From assembly GCF_029952445.1 (NCBI RefSeq), contig NZ_JAQPPK010000022.1, positions 1 through 64,000 of the forward strand: a DNA stretch of 64,000 nt, in the 5' to 3' direction. A program made the position numbers and the translations under genes. Origin of the DNA: Paenarthrobacter nitroguajacolicus. GTDB taxonomy: Bacteria > Actinomycetota > Actinomycetes > Actinomycetales > Micrococcaceae. Shown here one piece after another: positions 53,792 through 60,833 of the stretch; position 1 is the first letter of the stretch; every line of letters begins with the position of its first letter. The notes below the pieces were generated by a model. That model made no database searches and had not been told where the DNA came from. It was given only the letters and a program-made list of their open reading frames with translations.

Positions 53792-55000
53792 TCAGGTAGC
53801 CAGCGCTTTTTTGCGTTCAAGCACACCACTGATAACTGCCACCAGAAGGCCGAGTAGCGCAAGAACCGCTCCCACCAGTGCGGGGGCGACGTAACCCCAA
53901 CCCCATGCGATGACCGTGCCGCCGAGGAAGGCGCCCAGTGCATTGGCAATGTTGAGGGCCGAGTGATTCAGCGAGGAGGCCAGGGAGGCAGCCCCGGGTG
54001 CTGCGTCCAGGAGCCTGGTCTGCAAGGCAGGTGTCAGCATGGAACCGATGCCGCCGACGACGAAAGCCATGAGGAAGGCCGACCATGCCCAATGGGCTGC
54101 GACGGCGTAGACCACCAAGGCTGCGGCAATACCGGGCATGACCCAGTAAATGGTGCCCATGACGGATTTGTCCGCCAGGCGGCCTCCGATGATGTTGCCA
54201 ACCACCATGCCGAGCCCGTAGAGGGCCACGACGGCGGGAATGAGGTTCTCCGGAATGCCGGCCACGGATGTCATGGTGTGGGCGATGTAGGTGTAGACGG
54301 CGAAAAAGCCGCCGAAGCCGATGATGCCGATCAGGAGGGCCAGCCATACCTGGAGCCGCTTGAGCGCTCCAAGTTCGCGGCGGATGCTGGCATCCGGATG
54401 CGCTGCTTCGAACGGGACGAACCTCCACACCATGGCAACAGTGAGCAGGCCGATGGCGCCGACTATGACGAAGAGAAGCCGCCAGCCGAAGGTTTGTCCC
54501 ACCCATGTAGCCAAGGGGACTCCAATGACGTTGGAGACGGTTAGGCCGGCCATCACCATGGAGATGGCCCAACCACGTTTCGTTGGGGCTACGAGGCCAG
54601 CGGCGATGACTGCTGCCACCCCGAAGAAGGCTCCGTGGGGAAGGCCCGAGGCAAACCGCGACAGCAGCATCAGGCCGTAGTCGGGGGCAATGAAGGATGT
54701 CAGGTTCGCCAGAGCCAGGAACAGCATGAGACCCAAAGCCAGGTTCTTCCTCGGCAACTTTGCTCCCAAAGCGGCAAAGACAGGGGCGCCGATCACCACC
54801 CCCAGGGCATAAGCCGAGATGAGGTTTCCTGCTTCGGGCGTGCTGATGCCCAGACCCTCTTCGATTTCCTTCAGCAGGCCCATCATGGCGAACTCGGTTG
54901 TTCCGATGGCAAATCCGCCCATGGCCAGGGCCAGGATGGCAAGGCCAAGGTGGCGCCGGGACTTTTGGGCGGCGACGGGCGGGGACACGGTGATAGACAT
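53792..55000 (-). CDS. MFS drug/metabolite efflux transporter (DHA1 type)
   Basis: A 402-residue protein with twelve membrane helices. GGFAIGTTEFAMMGLL in helix 1 and GLPHGAFFGVAAVIAAG in helix 4 to 5 are characteristic of the AraJ/NepI/chloramphenicol-efflux branch of MFS exporters. RBS-like GAAGCAGG precedes ATG 55000. The substrate cannot be stated; no regulator gene is adjacent. Confidence 0.9.
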   Translation of the reverse strand: MSITVSPPVAAQKSRRHLGLAILALAMGGFAIGTTEFAMMGLLKEIEEGLGISTPEAGNLISAYALGVVIGAPVFAALGAKLPRKNLALGLMLFLALANLTSFIAPDYGLMLLSRFASGLPHGAFFGVAAVIAAGLVAPTKRGWAISMVMAGLTVSNVIGVPLATWVGQTFGWRLLFVIVGAIGLLTVAMVWRFVPFEAAHPDASIRRELGALKRLQVWLALLIGIIGFGGFFAVYTYIAHTMTSVAGIPENLIPAVVALYGLGMVVGNIIGGRLADKSVMGTIYWVMPGIAAALVVYAVAAHWAWSAFLMAFVVGGIGSMLTPALQTRLLDAAPGAASLASSLNHSALNIANALGAFLGGTVIAWGWGYVAPALVGAVLALLGLLVAVISGVLERKKALAT

Positions 55001-55118
55001 AGACCTGCTTCTGGGCGCAATTTTGGGCTGTAAAGAATGGGAGAAAATCCGATAACAATTCTAGTTTGCCGCTGCGCCAGGGGCTCACTAATGTGACCAC
55101 TCCCATGGTCCGGCCCCC

Positions 55119-55124
55119 TAGACT
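55119..55124 (+). promoter_or_regulatory. -10 hexamer of mutT (leaderless)
   Basis: TAGACT is followed by 6 bases and GTG 55131. Confidence 0.6.
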
Positions 55125-55130
55125 GTTGCG

Positions 55131-55565
55131 GTGACTGCATTGATAAACGTCGTGGGTGCCGCCGTCGTCGACTCTTTGGAAGCCCCCGGCCGTTTGCTGG
55201 TTGCCCGCCGCACCGCTCCGCCCCGGTTCGCAGGGATGTGGGAATTTCCGGGCGGCAAGGTCGAACGCGGCGAAGCCCCGGAGGCCGCCCTGCATCGTGA
55301 GCTCGCTGAAGAGCTGGGCATCGAGGTAAAGCTTGGCCGGGAGCTGGAATCCGGGGATACGGACGGCTGGACCCTCAACGAGCAGGCCTCCATGCGCGTG
55401 TGGTTTGCTGAAGTGACAGCGGGGAAGCCCGCCCCGCTTGAAGACCACGACGAACTACGGTGGGTTTCCCTGGCTGACCATGAGGAGGCCTTGGCTCTTC
55501 CGTGGATACCTGCGGACCTTCCGATTGTCCGCGCACTTCTGCAACGGGTATCCACGCCCGCCTGA
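55131..55565 (+). CDS. mutT: MutT/Nudix hydrolase (probable 8-oxo-dGTP diphosphatase)
   Basis: A 144-residue Nudix enzyme with an intact Nudix box GGKVERGEAPEAALHRELAE followed by ELGI, and MWEFPGG just before it as in MutT proteins that sanitise 8-oxo-dGTP. The C-terminal LRWVSLADHEEALALPWIPADLPIV also fits MutT. GTG 55131 is supported by the leaderless promoter. It is convergent with an SOS-regulated radical SAM gene. Confidence 0.9.
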   Translation: MTALINVVGAAVVDSLEAPGRLLVARRTAPPRFAGMWEFPGGKVERGEAPEAALHRELAEELGIEVKLGRELESGDTDGWTLNEQASMRVWFAEVTAGKPAPLEDHDELRWVSLADHEEALALPWIPADLPIVRALLQRVSTPA

Positions 55566-55583
55566 GAATCAGGCTGCCTGGAC

Positions 55584-56678
55584 TTAGAAGAGGGACTGTT
55601 GGCCCGGCAGGGGAGTCGTGGCGTCCGCGATCTGTCCGGCGGCCTGTGCGGCTGAATGGCGGGCATTGCGATGGCTGAATCCTGAGCTTCCGGTGAAGCC
55701 ATACTTCGCCTTGAAGTGCGTAATCCTGCCAGTCAACCAGGTGCGGTACTCCTTGGAGGCGTACCAGCCATTGCCGTACAGGCGCCTGTACTTGCCCACC
55801 AAATCGGGGTGCTGGGCGGCGAGCCACTTCATGTACCACTCGCGGGTGCCGGGTTTGAGATAGAGGGCTCCGGCGGAGACCCCCGTAGCGCCGGCCTGTG
55901 CCAGACCGGCGAACAAGGAGTCCAGGGCTTCGTCGGAATCAGTGAGCCACGGCAGGATGGGCATCGCCATGACGCCGCAGCCCAAGCCGGCGTCCCGGAG
56001 CCGCGCGATGAGTTTCAAGCGGGCCCTGGGTGAGGGTGTTCCAGGCTCGATGAGTGCCGCAAGGTCCTCGTTGGTCATCGCCAGCGAAATGCCGAGATCC
56101 ACCGGAACCTGGGTAGCGGCATGCTTCAGCAGCGGAATGTCCCGCGCCAATAGTGTGCCTTTGGTCAAGATGGAGAACGGCGTGCCGGAATCCGCAAGGG
56201 CGCGGATGATTCCCGGCATCAGGGCGTATCGGCCTTCGGCGCGCTGGTACGGGTCCGTGTTGGTGCCGAGGGCAACCTGGTGATGTCCCCAGGAAGGCTT
56301 GGCCAGTTCCTTGCGGAGTACTTCGGCTGCATTGATCTTGACTACTACCTGGGAGTCGAAGTCCCGGCCAGCATCGAATTCAAGATAGGTGTGGCTTTTG
56401 CGGGCAAAGCAGTAGACGCAGGCATGGCTGCACCCGCGGTAGGGATTGACCGTCCATTCGAAAGGCATGTTCGAACCGGTTGGCACCTTGTTGAGCACTG
56501 ACTTTGCGGTGACCTCGTGGAAGGTGACTCCGGAGAACTCGGGTGTAGAGACGGAACGCACAAGCCCGGCCAGCGGCAGCAGGGCATCCAACGCCGGGGC
56601 AGGGCCTGGAGCCGCGCTTCCGTCCGTTACCGGAGCCGGTTCACGCATCGGTGAAAGTGCTTGTGCGTCCCATCTCAT
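55584..56678 (-). CDS. Rv2578c-type radical SAM protein
   Basis: A 364-residue radical SAM protein of the spore photoproduct lyase-related family named after M. tuberculosis Rv2578c. The cluster motif C-x3-C-x2-C is in RGCSHACVYCFARKSH, followed by ALGTNTDPYQRAE and ILTKGTLLARDIPLL. The conserved C-terminus is TGRITHFKAKYGFTG. ATG 56678 is preferred over upstream starts because an SOS promoter ends 7 bases before it. Rv2578c is LexA-controlled in M. tuberculosis, so this gene probably acts in the DNA-damage response; the lesion or substrate is unknown. Confidence 0.88.
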   Translation of the reverse strand: MRWDAQALSPMREPAPVTDGSAAPGPAPALDALLPLAGLVRSVSTPEFSGVTFHEVTAKSVLNKVPTGSNMPFEWTVNPYRGCSHACVYCFARKSHTYLEFDAGRDFDSQVVVKINAAEVLRKELAKPSWGHHQVALGTNTDPYQRAEGRYALMPGIIRALADSGTPFSILTKGTLLARDIPLLKHAATQVPVDLGISLAMTNEDLAALIEPGTPSPRARLKLIARLRDAGLGCGVMAMPILPWLTDSDEALDSLFAGLAQAGATGVSAGALYLKPGTREWYMKWLAAQHPDLVGKYRRLYGNGWYASKEYRTWLTGRITHFKAKYGFTGSSGFSHRNARHSAAQAAGQIADATTPLPGQQSLF

Positions 56679-56685
56679 GAACTCT

Positions 56686-56714
56686 ATTCGAATGTATGTT
56701 CGAACCAATGTCAA
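56686..56714 (-). promoter_or_regulatory. SOS promoter of the radical SAM gene
   Basis: On the minus strand: consensus TTGACA (56709-56714), a 17-base spacer, TCGAAT (56686-56691), then 7 bases to ATG 56678. The LexA box TCGAATGTATGTTCGA (plus-strand reading, 56688-56703) covers the spacer and the -10. Confidence 0.85.
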
Positions 56715-56756
56715 GGTCCTCGAATTCCGTGCCGCGCGGCCGGAGTCCCGCGTTGC

Positions 56757-56762
56757 TATGGT
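56757..56762 (+). promoter_or_regulatory. -10 hexamer of pcp (leaderless)
   Basis: TATGGT ends 6 bases before ATG 56769. The upstream LexA box at 56688 is more than 50 bases away, so pcp itself need not be SOS-controlled. Confidence 0.5.
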
Positions 56763-56768
56763 TGGCCC

Positions 56769-57410
56769 ATGATTCTGCTTACCGGCTTCGAACCGTTCGG
56801 CCAGGAAACGGTCAATCCCTCGTGGCGTGCCGTTCAGCTCGCCGCGGAGACGCTTCGGGCCGAGGGGCTCCTGGTGGAAGCCCTTGAACTGCCGTGTGTT
56901 TTTGGTCAATCATTGGCAGTGCTCAGCGAAGCCGTTTCACGCCTCAGCCCGGACATCGTAATCTGCGTCGGCTTGGCGGGTGGCCGGGGCCGCTTATCGC
57001 TGGAACGCGTAGCCATCAACTGCGATGATGCCAGGATTCCCGACAACAAGGGCCAGCGGCCCATCGACGAGGAGGTCGTTCCCGGGGCGCCTGCGGCCTA
57101 CTTCTCCAGCCTCCCCATCAAGGCCGCGCTCAGAAATCTCCAGATCGCGGGGATCAAGGGTGAAATCTCCCAGTCGGCCGGTACCTACGTGTGCAACCAC
57201 GTTTTCTTCGGATTAATGCATTCACTGGCCTCACTGCCCGGCGTCCGGGGCGGCTTCGTACACGTCCCCTACCTTCCGGAGCAGGTGCCCGCAACAGGGG
57301 CGGTCCCGTCAATGCCGCTGGAAGTGACCGCGCAAGGAATCGCCGTGATAGCCCGCACTGCCCGTCACACCTTGGAGGATGCCAAAATGCCTGCAGGTGC
57401 CATCCACTAG
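56769..57410 (+). CDS. pcp: Pyroglutamyl-peptidase I
   Basis: A C15 cysteine peptidase that removes N-terminal pyroglutamate. The 213-residue protein has LLTGFEPFGQETVNPSW, a Glu in LERVAINCDDARIPDN, the catalytic Cys142 in GTYVCNHVFFG and the histidine in GGFVHVPYLPEQ, giving the full Glu-Cys-His set. The last four bases overlap the convergent SIMPL gene. Confidence 0.95.
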   Translation: MILLTGFEPFGQETVNPSWRAVQLAAETLRAEGLLVEALELPCVFGQSLAVLSEAVSRLSPDIVICVGLAGGRGRLSLERVAINCDDARIPDNKGQRPIDEEVVPGAPAAYFSSLPIKAALRNLQIAGIKGEISQSAGTYVCNHVFFGLMHSLASLPGVRGGFVHVPYLPEQVPATGAVPSMPLEVTAQGIAVIARTARHTLEDAKMPAGAIH

Positions 57411-58036
57411 ATAAGCTCCCATTCCACCGTGACGCTGGCCGACACTACTGATTCGCCGGCCTCCACCGGCAGCGCCTCCGCAGCGTAGGATGCCCGGACC
57501 ATTCCGGCCAAGGGAATGGGGCCACTCTGCGCCGGTTGCTGGGAGATTGACACCACGGATCCCAAGTGGGCCGAGGCCAGTGTGGCGTACTGCTCAGCGC
57601 GGGTCACAGCGTCTTGCCACGCGGCCTCCTGAGCCTGACCCGTTACCCGTGACGGGTCGGCGTGGCCCTGCTCCAGGCCATTGATCCGGATGTCGTCACC
57701 GCCGGCCGCAACGGCTGCAGCGATGGCCGCGGGTGCGTCGGCGTGGGAGCGAATACCAACGTGCAGGGTGGTGGACGCAACGTAGGCCGTCACCTTCTGT
57801 CCCTGCCCCTCGACCCACACAAGGTCAGCCCGCAGATTCAGGCCGCTCGTCCGAAGGTCCGCGTCGGCGACGCCGGCAGCCCGTAAACCGGCGGCGACGG
57901 CGGCCGCCGACTTCCCGGCGTCGTCATATGCTTTCGCCGCTGTCTCGCGTCGAGTCTCTACTCCGAGGGTCAGTGTCACCAGGTCCGGAACAGCCGCTGC
58001 GCTGCCGGAACCGGTCACTGTGATGGTTCGCTTCAT
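57407..58036 (-). CDS. SIMPL (DUF541) domain protein
   Basis: A 209-residue protein with the SIMPL/DUF541 pattern: ITVTGSGSAAAVPDLVTLTLGVE at the N-terminus, LRTSGLNLRADL, a central VASTTLHVGIR strand and the C-terminal SASVTVEWEL. No signal peptide is visible, so it may be cytoplasmic. The family is widespread and functionally undefined. It is 2 bases downstream of the HEERH protein gene, implying an operon. Confidence 0.85.
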   Translation of the reverse strand: MKRTITVTGSGSAAAVPDLVTLTLGVETRRETAAKAYDDAGKSAAAVAAGLRAAGVADADLRTSGLNLRADLVWVEGQGQKVTAYVASTTLHVGIRSHADAPAAIAAAVAAGGDDIRINGLEQGHADPSRVTGQAQEAAWQDAVTRAEQYATLASAHLGSVVSISQQPAQSGPIPLAGMVRASYAAEALPVEAGESVVSASVTVEWELI

Positions 58037-58038
58037 GC

Positions 58039-58482
58039 CTAAGCCTCGATTCGTTGGTCGGGGTGGTGCTGCTGATGCTTGCCGGGTTCGATGTAGCCGC
58101 CCGCCTCCAGGCCCGCCTGCCGCTCGAAGAAGTTTCCCGATCCCGGGTTTCCGGTCCGGACCATTGACCAGCAGGCAGCTGCCCCGTAGAGGACAAAGAA
58201 GGGAAGTCCCAGGCAGTACGCATACTGCGTGCTGTGCCGCTCCTCATGGCCCAGGAGGACTGCATTGCTTCCCGCCACTGGGTGTGGTGCCCGGTACAGG
58301 ATCACGTTGCCCACGGTGAATGCGCCTGCGAAGGGGAACTTCCAGTGGTAACCGGCCGCTATGATGAGGCCGCGTGGCCCACGCGAGAGAGCGCACCGCG
58401 ACGCAACGGCCACGGCGAGTCCCAGTGGCGTGGACAGATTCAGGACATTTGCCACCTGCCGGAGTCGCTGCGCGGGAGTCAT
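58039..58482 (-). CDS. Conserved protein with HEERH motif and hydrophobic segments
   Basis: A 147-residue protein. Features are a hydrophobic helix (FPFAGAFTVGNVILY), then LLGHEERHSTQYAYCLGLPFFVLYGAAACW, where HEERH with the following hydrophobic helix resembles the HExxH helix of zinc metallopeptidases, and NFFERQAGLEAGGY, where a Glu could be a third ligand. Catalytic activity is a guess. On the minus strand TAGCAT (58489-58494) ends 6 bases before ATG 58482, so the mRNA is probably leaderless. Confidence 0.65.
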   Translation of the reverse strand: MTPAQRLRQVANVLNLSTPLGLAVAVASRCALSRGPRGLIIAAGYHWKFPFAGAFTVGNVILYRAPHPVAGSNAVLLGHEERHSTQYAYCLGLPFFVLYGAAACWSMVRTGNPGSGNFFERQAGLEAGGYIEPGKHQQHHPDQRIEA

Positions 58483-58488
58483 GAAGCC

Positions 58489-58494
58489 ATGCTA
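58489..58494 (-). promoter_or_regulatory. -10 hexamer of the HEERH-protein operon (leaderless)
   Basis: TAGCAT on the minus strand, 6 bases before ATG 58482; the same hexamer precedes the SOS gene at 22740. Confidence 0.55.
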
Positions 58495-58577
58495 GCCCGT
58501 GGCGGATGGCACGGCACGGGCAGCGGGGATACGCTGTTCCAGCACTCACTCGTGCAGGGGATGAAGGGGGAAAAGAT

Positions 58578-59555
58578 ATGAAGATCAAACGCGCCATGGG
58601 CGTAGTCGGCGTACTAATAGCCGTGATGGTGGCATTGACCGGATGCGTCAAGCTCAACATGTCAGTCAAGGTCAACAACGAAAAAAGCGTCGACTACGAG
58701 GTCGTGTACGCGATCCAAAAATCGGTCCTGGGCGATAAGTCCTTCGACGACTTCATGAAGTCCAACGGTGGTGGCAGCCAGGAGATGGACATTCCTGAAG
58801 GTGCCACGGTTGTGGACTACGAGGACGACAAGTACAAGGGCAAACGGATCACTGCGGTGAACCTCGACCCGGCCAAGCTGGCCGAGTCATCCAGCTCGGA
58901 GAATCCCTTCGATCTGAAGAAGGAGGGAGACTTCTACGTCATGTCCATGGGAAGTGTCACGGGAGCTGACGGCAGCGATCCCGAGGCTTCCAGCATGGCA
59001 AAGTCGATGTTTGACGAAGCGTCCGTCAAGTTCACCTTCCCTGGGAAGGTGGTCGAAGCCAAGGGCGCAACCGTCGAAGGCAACACGGCAACCTTCGACA
59101 TGCTCTCCATCAATGAGAGCGCCGTCCAGGTAAAGGCAGAGGCCAACCCCGGTATCCCGATGTGGATCATCTGGACTCTGGTGTCCGTGCTGGTGGTCGC
59201 CGCGGCGCTGGTATTGCTGTTCGTCCTGCTGCGGCGGAAGTCAGCCCGGCAGTCGCCGGCGCTCGCAGGTGCCGCACCGTATGGACAGCCCTTGAACGGA
59301 CAGGGCCCGGCCGGTTACGCCGCACCGCAGACGGGTTACGCAGCGCCTCAGCCGGGCTACGCAACACCGCAGCCCGGTTACCCCGCGCCTCAGCCGGGCC
59401 AGCCAACCCGGCCGCCCCAGCAGGACTGGGTCGGGCAGGGCTACACGCCCGGAGCGCAGCCGGCGCCCCACCCGGGAGAAACGCACGACGACGGCCAGGT
59501 ACCGCCGCCGCCAACCGCACCACCGGCTTCGGAGCCCAAGAACCCGGGCGCCTGA
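58578..59555 (+). CDS. LppM-like lipoprotein with C-terminal membrane helix and Pro-rich tail
   Basis: A 325-residue protein with a lipoprotein signal peptide: basic KIKR start, hydrophobic core and lipobox L-T-G-C with Cys23. The following CVKLNMSVKVNNEKSVDYEVVYA matches the LppM domain of actinobacterial lipoproteins. A transmembrane helix (WIIWTLVSVLVVAAALVLLFVLL, about residues 197-219) is followed by a cytoplasmic Gly/Pro/Gln-rich tail with four 7-residue repeats. AAGGGGG precedes ATG 58578; an earlier in-frame start has no signal peptide. Mycobacterial LppM is linked to envelope lipid or immune phenotypes; the role here is unknown. Confidence 0.85.
   Translation: MKIKRAMGVVGVLIAVMVALTGCVKLNMSVKVNNEKSVDYEVVYAIQKSVLGDKSFDDFMKSNGGGSQEMDIPEGATVVDYEDDKYKGKRITAVNLDPAKLAESSSSENPFDLKKEGDFYVMSMGSVTGADGSDPEASSMAKSMFDEASVKFTFPGKVVEAKGATVEGNTATFDMLSINESAVQVKAEANPGIPMWIIWTLVSVLVVAAALVLLFVLLRRKSARQSPALAGAAPYGQPLNGQGPAGYAAPQTGYAAPQPGYATPQPGYPAPQPGQPTRPPQQDWVGQGYTPGAQPAPHPGETHDDGQVPPPPTAPPASEPKNPGA
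59313..59396 (+). repeat. Four 21-bp in-frame repeats (GY-x-x-PQ-x)
   Basis: Encodes GYAAPQT, GYAAPQP, GYATPQP and GYPAPQP in the tail of the LppM-like protein. Confidence 0.9.
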
Positions 59556-59608
59556 TAACCGACGCGTGTAAGAACCCAGCCGCGCTCCGCCGTCGTTATG
59601 ACGCGCGG

Positions 59609-59614
59609 TAGCCT
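59609..59614 (+). promoter_or_regulatory. Probable -10 of pheS-pheT
   Basis: TAGCCT, identical to the pgsA and dapF hexamers. The transcript would begin near 59621, giving a leader of about 150 bases. A second candidate, TAGACT, is at 59670-59675. Confidence 0.45.
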
Positions 59615-59633
59615 CGTTCACATAGCGGGACCT

Positions 59634-59721
59634 GCCCAAGCGGGTTCAATCCCGCAAGTGGGCTTCAACTAGACTGAAGGGTAGTGCCCGCCGTCCGCGG
59701 TGAGCGCTACCCTTTCGTTTT
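59634..59721 (+). terminator. Leader hairpins and terminator-like element before pheS
   Basis: The first hairpin pairs GCCCA (59634-59638) with TGGGC (59659-59663) outside GCGGG-TTCAAT-CCCGC (59640-59655). The second pairs GGGTAGTGC (59679-59687) with GCGCTACCC (59704-59712) and is followed by TTTCGTTTT, an intrinsic-terminator pattern in front of pheS. Attenuation control is plausible, but no Phe-rich leader peptide or T-box core is evident. Confidence 0.6.
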
Positions 59722-59769
59722 GCAGGCCTGCAATGCCGGCCGCTCCCAACTCGTAGCTAAGAACAGTAG

Positions 59770-60831
59770 ATGACTGACACTTTGCCAGGCGCCGCCATCC
59801 CGAATCCGCTGGATGAAGCCGCCATCAACGCCGCCGTCGAGGACGCCGTCGCCGCTATTGCGGCCGCTTCCTCCCTTGATGAACTCAAGGCCGTCCGCCT
59901 CGCCCACACGGGCGAGAAGTCGCCCCTGAGCCTGGCCAACCGTGAGATCGGTGGCTTGGCCAAGGAGCACAAGGCAGCTGCCGGCAAGCTCATGGGTTCC
60001 TCGCGCGGCCGGGTCAACCAGGCGCTCGCGGCGAGGACCCAGGTGCTTGAAGCCGAGAATGACGCCCGCATCCTGATCGAGGAAACGGTTGATGTCACTG
60101 CAGCCCCGCGTCGTCGCCGTGCCGGTGCCCGCCACCCCCTGTCCACCTTGCAGGACAGGGTGTCGGACATCTTTGTGGGCATGGGCTGGGAAATCGCCGA
60201 AGGCCCCGAGGTGGAGTCGGAGTGGTTCAACTTCGATGCCCTCAACTTCAAGCCGGACCACCCGGCCCGCGAAATGCAGGACACGTTCTTCGTGGAGCCG
60301 CCCGAAGCCCACCTGCTCATGCGCACGCACACCTCGCCTGTCCAGGTGCGTTCCATGCTGGAACGCGAAGTGCCCATTTATGTGCTGTGTCCGGGCAAGG
60401 TGTTCCGCACGGATGAACTCGACGCGACGCACACCCCTGTCTTCCACCAGTTCGAGGGCCTGGCCATCGACAAGGACCTCAGCATGGCAGACCTCCGCGG
60501 CACGCTGGAGCACTTCGCCCGCCAGATGTTCGGTGACGAAGCGTCCATCCGGCTGCGCCCGAACTACTTCCCGTTCACGGAACCGTCCGCGGAACTGGAC
60601 ATCTGGCACCCCGGTGCCAAGGGCGGTCCGCGCTGGATCGAGTGGGGTGGCTGCGGCATGGTCAATCCCAACGTCCTCCGGGCAGCCGGCATCGACCCGG
60701 ACGTCTATTCAGGTTTCGCTTTCGGTATGGGCATCGAGCGCACGCTTATGTTCCGCAACGAGGTCGGCGACATGCGCGACATGATCGAAGGCGATGTACG
60801 TTTCAGCGAGCACTTCGGGATGGAGATCTAA
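59770..60831 (+). CDS. pheS: Phenylalanine--tRNA ligase alpha subunit
   Basis: The catalytic subunit of the (alpha-beta)2 class II synthetase charging tRNA-Phe. The 353-residue protein has an N-terminal coiled-coil region, motif 2 around GKVFRTDELDATHTPVFHQFEGLAID, and motif 3 in FAFGMGIERTLMFR. The ATG at 59770 gives the usual N-terminus. It is followed two bases later by pheT, with a likely attenuation element upstream. Confidence 0.98.
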   Translation: MTDTLPGAAIPNPLDEAAINAAVEDAVAAIAAASSLDELKAVRLAHTGEKSPLSLANREIGGLAKEHKAAAGKLMGSSRGRVNQALAARTQVLEAENDARILIEETVDVTAAPRRRRAGARHPLSTLQDRVSDIFVGMGWEIAEGPEVESEWFNFDALNFKPDHPAREMQDTFFVEPPEAHLLMRTHTSPVQVRSMLEREVPIYVLCPGKVFRTDELDATHTPVFHQFEGLAIDKDLSMADLRGTLEHFARQMFGDEASIRLRPNYFPFTEPSAELDIWHPGAKGGPRWIEWGGCGMVNPNVLRAAGIDPDVYSGFAFGMGIERTLMFRNEVGDMRDMIEGDVRFSEHFGMEI

Positions 60832-60833
60832 CA

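Noticed and set aside
59634-59663. tRNA gene suggested by GCGGG-TTCAAT-CCCGC
   Set aside because: Only a T-arm-like hairpin is present; no acceptor, D or anticodon arm can be folded around it.
59609-59769. T-box riboswitch in the pheS leader
   Set aside because: The AAGGGTAGTGCC stretch superficially resembles the T-box sequence, but the UGGN tRNA-binding bulge and stem I features are missing.
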